From contig JAKSTJ010000016.1 of assembly GCA_024402635.1 (NCBI GenBank), positions 1 to 50,223 on the forward strand: a stretch of DNA of 50,223 nt. Direction: 5' to 3'. Each line of letters starts with the position of its first letter. Positions within the stretch are counted from its first letter, which is position 1. A program made the translations under genes and the position numbers. The notes beneath the pieces were generated by a model. The model searched no databases. It saw only the letters and a program-made list of their open reading frames with translations, and had not been told where the DNA came from. Below are positions 7,428-16,500 of this stretch, piece after piece. This DNA comes from Treponema sp. (GTDB lineage: Bacteria > Spirochaetota > Spirochaetia > Treponematales > Treponemataceae).

Positions 7428-8039
7428 TTAAAATCCTATAAAAGCTGTAACGGATTTTTCTGGTGCCATAATAAGAGTTTGCATTAAAGATAGACCGATT
7501 TTCTGGCAGGGAAGAAGGTTGAAAAAGATTTTTTGGACATCAAGATTTACATCTCCATAACCTGGACTGTATCTTGGGCGGGGTTTACGATCTTGTGATT
7601 CAGCAATTTTATTTATTTCATCATTTGTATAATCCACCAGTTTTTCTATATACATAGCTCCGGTTGATTGAAAAATCGCAGCTTTTAACGTATCGATTTT
7701 TTCATAACGACGAATAAGATTATCTACCTGAGGTCCGATTGTTGCTGCCATAAGTGCAACTTTTGTACAATTTTCAAGATTTCTGGAAAGATTTCTGGAT
7801 TTTATTTGTACATCAGAAAATTGAATTTCATTTTCAGATAACTTGAATAAATCAAAAATTTCATAAGTTGATTTTGGCATGAGAATATTAAACATATCAG
7901 CGCAACATTCTTCTATTAACATCTTAATTTTTTCTTCTGGAGTATCAATTTTTTTATATCCTAAATATCTGGATACTTCGAGAAAATCTTTTTCGGTAGG
8001 AAATAAAATTGATTTATCGGGTGATAAAAATGCCGGCAA
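7428..8039 (-). CDS. Methionine synthase activation-domain-like protein (B12-type)
   Basis: This 203-residue protein matches the stand-alone form of the C-terminal reactivation domain of cobalamin-dependent methionine synthase. The signature is PRYSPGYGDVNLDVQKIFFNLL followed, in two parts, by CQKIGLSLMQTLIMAPEKS and VTAFIG, corresponding to the SAM-binding RxSPGYGD region and the closing PxKSVTAxIG strand. In MetH this domain uses SAM to re-methylate oxidised cobalamin; in bacteria with a shortened MetH it can be a separate subunit. The partner metH is not in this window. Neighbours are the receptor gene downstream and rubrerythrin upstream; the terminator at 8065-8106 separates it from rubrerythrin, so it should have its own promoter. 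Confidence 0.85.
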   Translation of the reverse strand: MPAFLSPDKSILFPTEKDFLEVSRYLGYKKIDTPEEKIKMLIEECCADMFNILMPKSTYEIFDLFKLSENEIQFSDVQIKSRNLSRNLENCTKVALMAATIGPQVDNLIRRYEKIDTLKAAIFQSTGAMYIEKLVDYTNDEINKIAESQDRKPRPRYSPGYGDVNLDVQKIFFNLLPCQKIGLSLMQTLIMAPEKSVTAFIGF

Positions 8040-8064
8040 AATTAACCTCTAGTGATGATGATAT

Positions 8065-8106
8065 AAAAAAAGCAGTGAGAATTTCAATATTCAATCACTG
8101 CTTTTA
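8065..8106 (-). terminator. Intrinsic terminator after rubrerythrin
   Basis: AAAAGCAGTGA (8068-8078) and TCACTGCTTTT (8095-8105) form an 11-bp stem with a 16-base loop. On the minus strand the hairpin is followed by a run of seven T, fitting termination of the rubrerythrin transcript. Confidence 0.8.
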
Positions 8107-8127
8107 AAAATCAGATTTTATTGGAAA

Positions 8128-8667
8128 TTAGTAGTTCTGAGCTTCAACCTGGAAATATGCCTGTGGATGAGCACAAACAGGACATACTTTTGGAGCTTCT
8201 TTACCAACAACAATATGACCACAATTGCGGCACTGCCAGATTGCATCTCCTGCTGATGAGAATACAACTTTATCTTCAATATTTTTCAAAAGTTTGCGAT
8301 ATCTTTCTTCGTGATGTTTTTCGATTGCAGCAACTCCTTCGAATTGTTTTGCAATTAAGTCAAATCCTTCTTCACGAGCAGTTTTTGCAAATTCTTCATA
8401 CATGTTTGTCCATTCAAAATTTTCACCATCAGCTGCTGCTTTAAGATTTGCGGTTGTATCACCGATTCCACCAAGATGTTTAAACCACATTTTAGCATGT
8501 TCTTTTTCGTTATCAGCTGTTTCTAAAAATAATGCTGCAATCTGTTCATAACCTTCTTTTTTTGCAACACTTGCAAAATATGAATATTTATTTCTTGCCT
8601 GAGATTCTCCTGCAAATGCAGCCTGAAGATTTTTTTCTGTCTGGGTTCCTTTTAATTCTTTTGCCAT
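8128..8667 (-). CDS. rbr: Rubrerythrin
   Basis: Rubrerythrin is a cytoplasmic peroxidase that protects anaerobes by reducing hydrogen peroxide at a di-iron site. Seen: an N-terminal four-helix domain with [13 protein letters not shown] (about residue 15), the E-x-x-H motif in [10 protein letters not shown] (about 50), and [12 protein letters not shown] (about 115). A C-terminal rubredoxin-like domain has C-x2-C (CRNCG) and C-x2-C (CPVC) at about residues 145-162. The 179-residue length is that of the standard two-domain form. The start has AAGGAG 8 bases upstream. A promoter (8710-8738) and a terminator (8065-8106) make it monocistronic. Confidence 0.97.
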   Translation of the reverse strand: MAKELKGTQTEKNLQAAFAGESQARNKYSYFASVAKKEGYEQIAALFLETADNEKEHAKMWFKHLGGIGDTTANLKAAADGENFEWTNMYEEFAKTAREEGFDLIAKQFEGVAAIEKHHEERYRKLLKNIEDKVVFSSAGDAIWQCRNCGHIVVGKEAPKVCPVCAHPQAYFQVEAQNY

Positions 8668-8709
8668 TTTTTGCTCCTTATGAAATGATAATTGTTTGTG
8701 AATATAATA

Positions 8710-8738
8710 AATATAAGGATGTTCTCTTAAATTGTAAA
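8710..8738 (-). promoter_or_regulatory. Promoter of the rubrerythrin gene
   Basis: On the minus strand TTTACA (8738-8733), a 17-bp spacer and TATATT (8715-8710) lie about 43 bases before the ATG at 8667. The leader contains the AAGGAG ribosome-binding site. Confidence 0.6.
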
Positions 8739-8770
8739 TATTTAAATATTGATTTTATTACAAAAATTGA

Positions 8771-8801
8771 TGTTGCAAGTTGACCTGTCCCCGACGTCAC
8801 A
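8771..8801 (-). repeat. GGGGACAGG element copy left of the hairpin repeat
   Basis: TGTTGCAAGTT (8771-8781) precedes GACCTGTCCCC, core 8784-8792, then GAC and GTCACA. The same TGTTGCAAGTT precedes the copy at 8938, so the two are flanking direct repeats around the hairpin unit. Confidence 0.8.
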
Positions 8802-8826
8802 TACAGTCATAAATAGTTACAGAATA

Positions 8827-8890
8827 ATTTTTCTACTCCCGAAAATAAGTTCTGCAGCCAACGGCTTCCGCGCTTCGCTTGTGCAGATGT
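8827..8890. repeat. 64-bp GC-rich hairpin repeat, copy A
   Basis: The unit starts TTTTTCTACTCCCG and contains TCTGCAGCCAACGGCTTCCG, CGC, TTCGCTTGTGCAGATGT. It is near-identical to 30708-30772, differing at a handful of positions. CTGCA and TGCAG form the outer stem, with a GCGC-rich centre. Its high GC contrasts with the surroundings. It resembles a REP/BIME-type unit. Confidence 0.8.
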
Positions 8891-8924
8891 TGTCTTTGAA
8901 ATTATTTTCTCCGTAGAAAACTAT

Positions 8925-8954
8925 TGTTGCAAGTTAGCCTGTCCCCTTTGTCAC
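8925..8954 (-). repeat. Full-length element upstream of the ABC ATPase gene
   Basis: TGTTGCAAGTT runs into TTAGCCTGTCCCC, core 8938-8946, then TTT and GTCAC. The TTTGTCA end forms the -35 box of the ATPase promoter. Confidence 0.88.
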
Positions 8955-8976
8955 TTATAGATAATTTTATTACAAT
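8948..8976 (+). promoter_or_regulatory. Promoter of the ABC ATPase gene, -35 box from the repeat
   Basis: TTGTCA (8948-8953) lies inside the element copy; after exactly 17 bp comes TACAAT (8971-8976). Expected transcription start is near 8983, which is an ATG, so the mRNA is predicted to be leaderless. The pyrE promoter has identical boxes and spacing. Confidence 0.65.
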
Positions 8977-8982
8977 ATGTAT

Positions 8983-9762
8983 ATGTCACAACTTCTTTTA
9001 ACAAAAAAATTGTGTGCTTCTTACAATAAAAGGCAGATTCTCTCAGATGTCTCTTTTGAAATTAAGAGAGGGGAAGTTTTATGTATATGTGGGCCTAATG
9101 GGGTTGGTAAATCAACTTTATTAAAAATTTTGAGTGGATTAGATAACAATTCCTTGAAAATTGATTCTGCAGAAATATATCCTTCTTTGGATAATACAAA
9201 AATATCATCTCTAAAAAGAAAAGAATGTGCCAGAAAAATTGCTTATATGGCTCAGTTAGAAAATTCTGTCTGGAATTTTTCTGTAAAAGATATTGTTTTA
9301 ACTGGACGGTTTTCTTACACGACTAATGGCAATTATTCAAAAGAAGATTTTGCTAAAGTTGAAGAGGTTTTACGAGAGCTTGAAATATGTGACAAAGGGG
9401 ACAGGTTAGTTCACACTCTTTCTGGTGGAGAATTTCAAAAAGTCCGGATTGCCAGAGCTTTATGTCAGGAACCAGAATTTATTATAATGGATGAACCAGC
9501 TAGTAGTCTTGATTTTGTTTATGAGCCTCATTTATTGGATTATTTAAAGAAAATTGCTGTCAGAAGGAACATTGGTATTATTATTTCCATTCATGATGTA
9601 AATTATGCTTTAAAATATAGTGATAAATTATTATTATTGTGTCATGGGGGACAGGCTATTTTCGGTAACTCTTCAGAAGTGCTTACAACTGAAAACCTGA
9701 AAATGGCATACGGGGTGGACTTTATATGCAAAGAGATAAAATCTTTTCAATCATTAGTATAG
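8983..9762 (+). CDS. Iron/cobalamin-type ABC transporter ATP-binding protein (FecE/BtuD-like)
   Basis: This ATPase powers an importer of the siderophore/heme/cobalamin class. Seen: Walker A GPNGVGKST (about residue 37), Q-loop in YMAQLENSVW, ABC signature LSGGEFQKVRIARAL (about 145), Walker B FIIMDEP and the switch histidine in IISIHDVNYAL. The start at 8983 is chosen because the in-frame ATG at 8977 directly abuts the -10 box and would lie before the transcription start. No permease or binding protein is adjacent; the likely partners are at 26940-27941 and 31535-32380. Two element copies lie inside the gene (9397 and 9647), read as Asp-Lys-Gly-Asp-Arg-Leu and His-Gly-Gly-Gln-Ala, at positions where family members have residues of similar number, so no insertion is needed. 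Confidence 0.93.
   Translation: MSQLLLTKKLCASYNKRQILSDVSFEIKRGEVLCICGPNGVGKSTLLKILSGLDNNSLKIDSAEIYPSLDNTKISSLKRKECARKIAYMAQLENSVWNFSVKDIVLTGRFSYTTNGNYSKEDFAKVEEVLRELEICDKGDRLVHTLSGGEFQKVRIARALCQEPEFIIMDEPASSLDFVYEPHLLDYLKKIAVRRNIGIIISIHDVNYALKYSDKLLLLCHGGQAIFGNSSEVLTTENLKMAYGVDFICKEIKSFQSLV
9388..9410 (+). repeat. Full-length element inside the ABC ATPase gene (first copy)
   Basis: TGTGACAAAGGGGACAGGTT then AGT matches the complete consensus. It is read as Cys-Asp-Lys-Gly-Asp-Arg-Leu just before the ABC signature. The gene at 34369 contains the same element in the same frame (36079-36099). Confidence 0.85.
9640..9660 (+). repeat. Element inside the ABC ATPase gene (second copy)
   Basis: TGTCATGGGGGACAGGCTAT, core 9647-9655, is read as Cys-His-Gly-Gly-Gln-Ala. 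The frame differs from the first copy and equals that of the nth, binding-protein and mnmE copies. Confidence 0.8.
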
Positions 9763-10580
9763 TTTGTTTTTGTTCTATTCTTCTTATTCCTTTAGGAATA
9801 GCTTTTATGTGGTTAACAACTAACTGGAAGAAAACATTAAAGCTTATTCTTTCTGGTTCATTAAGTACTTTATACGTTGTTCTTGTAGTTTTATTTTTTA
9901 TGCTTACTCCTTCTGTTAATTCTAATGGTGCTTCATTACCATTCAATTATTCAAAAGGTAAAACTGAATTCAACACTGAAATTCCATCTAATAAAAAGAA
10001 AACTGATTCTTCAATTGATGAATTTAAAACTGAATCATGGAAAAATAAGGGTAATAAACAAACTGATAAAGATCCTGAACGTTTGCCTCGAAGTTTACAA
10101 AAGAAAGATGGTGGAAAAAATCTTTCTATTATAATTCCAATTATTTTCTTTCTGATTATTCTGGGTTTAGTAATTTTACGTAATTTGAAAAAATCAGGTA
10201 AAAAGAATGTTTATGAAAATCCTTATGTTGATACGAATCAATATAAACTGCCATTAGCAGAGGATGCTAAAATGCCTTTAGTTCATTTCTTAAAAATCAG
10301 ATTATATCCTGATGAAAAAATATTTTACGCAACTGAAACTGTTCAGAAAAATAATGAAGGAAGTTTTGTTGTTACCAGCCAGAGGGTTGTAATAATCAAT
10401 CCTGAATTGGGACAAGTAGATTTTCCATATGAAGCACTGGAAGCGGTAGCATCTGTTTCTAATTCTGTAATTCAGATGACTTCTGGTGATAGAAAATATT
10501 ATATATTTGTTCCTGAAAATCAAATGAAATATGCTCTTGCTGTATTGCGATGGAGTTATAGAAAAAAAGGAGAGAAATAA
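9726..10580 (+). CDS. Membrane protein with C-terminal PH-like domain, function unknown
   Basis: This 284-residue protein has two N-terminal membrane segments (about residues 8-28 and 38-60), a charged Lys/Asp/Ser-rich linker (about 70-125), a third membrane segment (about 133-150), and a soluble C-terminal domain. The last part (GSFVVTSQRVVIINPELG, DFPYEALEAVASV, ending ALAVLRWSY) has the pattern of bacterial PH-like (SHOCT/bPH type) domains; this is a fold-level guess. The ATG overlaps the ATPase gene end by 37 bp, and its stop shares bases with the ATG of the macroglobulin gene (TAATG), so translation is likely coupled. No known substrate or partner can be named. Confidence 0.7.
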   Translation: MQRDKIFSIISIVCFCSILLIPLGIAFMWLTTNWKKTLKLILSGSLSTLYVVLVVLFFMLTPSVNSNGASLPFNYSKGKTEFNTEIPSNKKKTDSSIDEFKTESWKNKGNKQTDKDPERLPRSLQKKDGGKNLSIIIPIIFFLIILGLVILRNLKKSGKKNVYENPYVDTNQYKLPLAEDAKMPLVHFLKIRLYPDEKIFYATETVQKNNEGSFVVTSQRVVIINPELGQVDFPYEALEAVASVSNSVIQMTSGDRKYYIFVPENQMKYALAVLRWSYRKKGEK

Positions 10581-13500
10581 TGAAAAAAAAGTTTTTGTTA
10601 TTATTATGTTTTGCATCCATTTTTATAGCTGGATGTAAAGATTCTTCTAATAGTTATGTTAGAGGAATGGGAATAAAAACCCGTGGTACTGCAAAAATCG
10701 ATCCGGTTGATATTACACTGGATAAGGATAATATTGTATCTTACGATTCTTTGCAGAAAGCTTTTAAGCTTGATTATACTGTTGTAAAACCTGAAGAACC
10801 TTTAGATCTTACTAAGATTCAGGATTACACTGCTTCGGAAGGTACTAGTGAAAATGTAATTCCTGGTGTTCGTCCTCTTTCTGACTATAAAACTAAATAT
10901 TCATCTGAAAGAAAAGAAGTTTCAGCAAATTCTGTAATTCAATCTGAATCTTTGGAAGAAGATGAAAAGAAAATTCCGTTCTCAATTGTTTCATGGGGTC
11001 CTGAAAAAAACATTGTTGCTGAAAATGAAAATTCTACTTTTTATGTAATTTTTTCTAAACCTGTAAGACCATTAACTGCAACAGAAGCTCCATCTGATAA
11101 ATCTGATGTTTTAAGCATTTCTCCTGCAATTAAAGGTGTTTTCCGCTGGTATGGAACAAGTCATTTAAGTTTTGAAGCTTCTGAACCTGCTGATCCATCT
11201 GTTGAATATACAATTAAGGTTAAATCAGATTTAAAATCTCTTTCTGGTCAAAAAATTACTGGAGAGACTACATTTAAAACAAAAGCATCTGATGTTGTAA
11301 TAGAAAACATTTATGGTGGTTACATTAAAGATAGTGATTACAATGCTTCTTATTCTGGTGCAAAACCTCCTTATGAAAACAGATTCCTTGTAAAAACAAA
11401 TTATCCAATGACTGAAGAGGCTTTTAAAAAAGCTGTAACAGTAAAAACTGCTTCTAAAGCTTCAAAATATTCTGTTGAACTGGATTATTCTAATAAACTT
11501 TTTTACTGGGGATATCCTTCAAAATCTGATTCTGTTGCAAAAAAATCAAATACATTCATTGTAACAGTTAAAGATCCTGTTCCTCATAATTCAGATGTTT
11601 CTATTCAGGTAAATTCTACAAAACAGTCAAGATCTTATTCAACATTAAAACCATTTACTTTGGATTATGTAAGTTCATACTGTGGAAGTTCATCAGAAAA
11701 CAGAAAGTATCCATTAACTATGACTTTCTCTCAGGAACCTGAAAAAACTTCTTTATTGAATAATCTTTATTTAAGCGTTAATCACGAATTTAATGATTCA
11801 AATGTAAATATTGATGGTTACAATGTTACTTTATTCAATCTGCCATTTGCTCCTGATTCTCAATATGAACTTTATTTTGGTGATGGTATTAAAGATATTT
11901 ACGGTCAGCAAATCAATTTAAAAAATGATACATATATAGTAAAAACAAGAAGAAATGATGCTTACATTAAATATATTGACGACGGCATTAAGATGATGGA
12001 AGCTCAGTTCCCTCATAAAATTCTTTTTGAACATATGAACATTAATGCTGGAGGAAAATATACTCTTCGTAAAGTTGATAATCCTGTCTTTAATTCTTGG
12101 AACAAAAAATGGAAGGCTGGCGAAGGTGATTCTGGATATATTTCAATTGAACCTGGTTATGAAAATGAACGTACTTTTAATGAAGTAAATCTGGATCAGT
12201 ATTTAAATAATGGTTATGGATTTGTAAAATTCCAGGCAGAAGTTCCTTATGAAAGCTATTCATGGTGGGATGATGATTATGTAACTTATACATCTAAAAA
12301 TGAATTAACTATTCAGGTAACTGATCTTGGTGTTACTGCTCGTACTGGTATTAACAAAGCTGTTGTAATGGTAAGAAGTTTATCTACAAATAAGCCTGTC
12401 CCTAATGCCACAATAAAACTATGCTGTAATTTAAGCGATTTTGATGGTGATCCTCTTACAAAAAGTTTTGCTACTAGAACAACTGATTCTAACGGTTTTG
12501 CTGTAATCAATTATACAGAAGAAGAACTTGCTGATTTAAATAAAATGATTACAGAAAATGAAGGTTATTGCAACGGATTATTTATTTATGTTGTTTATGG
12601 TGATGATAAAGCTGTCTTTAGAGCTTCAACTCACAACATGTGGAGAAATAACGTTGATACTTCATCAATTTCTTCTGCAAGAGTTTCTCGTCAGAAAACA
12701 TTCATGTTTGTTGATAGAGGAATTTATAGACCTGGCGAAACTGTAACATTCCGTGGTATTGATAAAGATCAGATTCTTGGTGCTTTTGTATCTCATAAAG
12801 GCAAATATACAATTAAAGTTGCCTCTGGATGGTGGGATGGTCCAGAAGTAAATATTGAACCTATTACAGGTGAATTATCTGACATTGGTGGTTTCTGGGG
12901 TTCATTTAAATTACCTGATGATATTGAAACTGGCAGTTATGAAATTCAGTTCTTTAGAGGAGATGATGTAAGATCTTACTCTAACGCTTGTGTTTATTTC
13001 CAGGTTGCAAATTTTGAACGGGCAAAATTCCAGTCATCTGTAACAATTCCAGATATGGTTTACTATGGCGGAGATTCTATTAGTGCTGAAATTTCTGCTG
13101 AATATCTGGCTGGTGGTGCATTAACTGGTGCTGAATATCAGACTTCTTGGTTTAGACAGGCTGTTCCATTTACTTCTGATGCTCCTGAAACTAAGGGTTA
13201 TAAGTTTGCATATTCATATGAAGGAAGAAATTATTATTCTAATTCAAAAGGTAAACTTTCTACTTCAGGAAAAGGTAATTCTAACTGTCAGACAGAAAAA
13301 ATTAAAAATGGTACTCCTTATATGTACCGTGTAGAAGCTGCTGTTACAGATATTTCAAATCAGCGTCTTTCTGCTGCGGCTTCTGTTGTAGTTCATTCTT
13401 CTCAATACTATGTTGGCTTAAAACGTAATGGAAATGGATATCCTAAAAAAGGTGATAAAGTCGAAATCCCTTATATTCTTGTTGGTGCTGACGGTCACAT

Positions 13501-16500
13501 TCTTTCTGAAGCTGATTCAAAAATTAAGGCCAAAAAACTTGATTATGAATTAAGTCGTGAAGTTTGGACAATGGTTAATGAACAGAGTGTAAATTCTTCT
13601 GTTTATGCTCGTTATGAACGTTCTGAAGAAATTGAAGCTTCTGGAAAAGTTGATATTAAATCAGAAGGTAAACTTACATTAACTCCTCCTGAATCTGGAT
13701 GGTATACATTAAAAGTTTATGGTACTGATAACAAAGACAATTATGTTGAAACAAAAATTGAATTCTATGTAACAGGCGGCCGTTCATTCTGGTACGGAGA
13801 TGATGCAGATTCAATTACATTAACTCCAGATCAGTCTATGTATAATCCTGGAGATAAAGCTCAGATTCTTGTTCAGAGTCCTCTTCCAGAAGGTGATTAT
13901 CTTATTACTGTAGAAAGAGAAGGTATTTTTACAGAAGAATTAAGACACATTGATGGTCCAACAACTGTAATTGAAGTTCCTATTGCTGGAAATTATGTTC
14001 CTGTTGTTTATGTTTCTATTTCATCTTATTCAATTCGTTCCGGAGCTCCAAAACATCAGTATGGTGAAGTGGATGTAGATAAACCTAAGGGTTATTATGG
14101 TGTTACACCTGTATTTGTAAATCCTTATGTTAAAGCTTTCTCTGTAGATGTTTTTGCTGATAAATTAACATATAAACCTGGCGAAGAAGTTACATTAAAA
14201 TTAACTGCATTCAAAGGTGACCTTGCTATTGAAGGTGCTGAATTAACTGTAATGGCAGTTGATCGTGGTGTTGTTGATTTAATTAATTATCACGTTCCAA
14301 ATCCAATTGATTTCTTCTACAACGATAACAATTACCCATTATGTGTAAACGGAGGAGACTCTCGTGACTATTTAATGGATCCTGTAACTTACAGTATTAA
14401 AAACTTACAGGGTGGTGACTCAGATGATGATGAAAAATCGGAAGATTCAAATATTCGTAAAGATTTTAGACCAACTGCTGTCTTTGAACCAGCTCTTGTA
14501 ACTGGAAAAGATGGTACTGTTGAATGTAAGTTCAAGCTTCCAGACTCACTTACAACTTACAGAATTACAGTATTCGGTGTAAAAGAAAACTTATTTGCTT
14601 TACAGGAAAGTGAAGTAAAAGTTCAGAACAATGTAAATATTCAGCAGGTTCAGCCACGAAAATTACGTGAAAGAGATACTGCAGAATGTGGTGTATTAAT
14701 TACAAATCTTGAAAATGAAGTTCAGGATGTTTCAGTTTCTCTTGAAGTAAGAAGTCCTTCTGGAAATACAGTTCAGGATGAACAGGAAGGTAGAATTACA
14801 GTTCCAGGAAAAGCTTTTGTTGATGGTAAAAAATCAAATAAAGTAAAAGTTTATCCAGGTCAGTCTTCGGTTGTTTATTTTGATGTTGCTGCAGAAAAAG
14901 AAGGAACTGTTGAGCTGGTTTATACAATTAAATCTAAAGTGCTGAATGAAACTTTGATTTCTCCTGTTAAGATTGAAAAATCTTATGTTTATGAAACTGT
15001 AACATTAATCGGTTCTACAACTGACGAAACAACTGCAAAAAGCAGCGAACAGATTGTAATTCCTGGTTGGGCAAAAGATGGTAAAGGTGAAGTTGCTGTA
15101 ACACTTGATGCAACTCGTCTTGGAATGCTCGGAAGTGCTGTAAACTATCTTTTTGAATATCCTTATGGATGTATGGAACAGCAGTCTGCAAGAGTTCTTC
15201 CATTGGTAATTTTTGGTGATTATATTGATGTATTTGGCATGGACACAAAAGTCAAAGATATCAAGAAATGTGTTACATCATTTACAAAAAAATGGGGATT
15301 GGATCAGTCAAAAGAAGGTGGATTCCCTTACTGGCCAGGTTCTCTTGAATCAAACGATTATGTTACTGCAAGAATCGGTATGATTACTGCAATGGCATTA
15401 AAGAATGGTTATACAGAAGATGAACTTGGTTATGAAATTGAACCATTAAAGAATTATCTTGAAAACGCATTCATTAGACTTAAAAAGGCTTCGGATAAAT
15501 TAAGCAACAGTGAATACAAATCACAATATTCATTGGAAACATATATTTGTTATGTAATGTCTTTACTTGGTGATAATCGTTTAAGTTCTTACTATAACGA
15601 TCTTTACGCAAAACGAAATTATATGACAAATGAACAGGTTGCTTATCTTGGTATGGCATTAAAAGCTGCTGGCCAGAAAGATAAAGCTGAAGTTATTGCA
15701 AAAGAAATCAGAAGTTTCTTACAGCCATCAGAACGTTCTGTAACATTACTTGAAAAGAGAATTTCAGGTTATTACGGAAGATTCTGGTATTCATCTTCAT
15801 CTTCTGAAATGGCAGTTATTCTTGAATTCTTAGTTTCTATGGATTCAAAAGATGCTATGGTTGATAGACTCTTGTACAGTTTACTTATGTCTCAGTCTTG
15901 TGGTTACTGGAATTCAACAAGTTCTACAAATACAGTACTTCAGGCTATTTATACTTATATAAAAGCAAGAAATCTTGATAACGTAGACTTTACTGCAACT
16001 GCTTCAATTAATGGCAAGAAAGTAGCAGAAAATGGATTTAAAGGTGTTGGAACAAAACCAAAAACTATAAAACTTCCATTTGAAGATTCTGTAATTGCAA
16101 AACTTACAAAAGATGCTCCTGTTCCAGTTAGTTTTGAAAAGAAAGGAACTGGTTCTCTGTACTATACTTTGGAAATGAAATATGCACTTCCAGATGAAAT
16201 GCAGACTGCAAGAGATGAAGGAATCAATATTACTTATGTAATAGAAGATTGTGAAACTGGTGAAATTGTTAATAAATCTAATGACAAATCATCACTTTTG
16301 AAATTACAGAGTGGAAAACTTTATAAAGCAAGCATTATGGTAAATTCTAAACGAGATAGAAATTACCTTGCTGTTCGTTCACCAATTCCATCTGGTGCAG
16401 AAATTCTTGATGCTTCTTTAGTAACAACTGGTTATGTTGAAGAAGGTTTGGATGATGAATATGACTGGTGGTCATTCTCAAGACACTGGCTCAGTAATAA

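Larger units (their letters stand above)
8668..8982. other. Intergenic region carrying a composite repeat
   Basis: This 315-bp gap between the divergent rubrerythrin and ABC ATPase genes holds the rubrerythrin promoter, then a composite unit: TGTTGCAAGTT plus element copy (8771-8801), a 64-bp hairpin repeat (8827-8890), and TGTTGCAAGTT plus element copy (8925-8954), then the ATPase promoter. No gene was recognised in it. Confidence 0.7.

Noticed and set aside
8121..8444. Long open frame opposite rubrerythrin
   Set aside because: It is the antisense of a clear rubrerythrin gene and its Gln/Leu-rich composition is that of a shadow frame.
8977..8982. ATG at 8977 as start of the ABC ATPase gene
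   Set aside because: It directly abuts the TACAAT box and would lie upstream of the predicted transcription start; the next ATG at 8983 fits better.
12390..12410. AAGCCTGTCCC in the macroglobulin gene
   Set aside because: It encodes Lys-Pro-Val-Pro, a natural motif in these domains, and lacks the fourth C and the GTCACA flank; probably chance.
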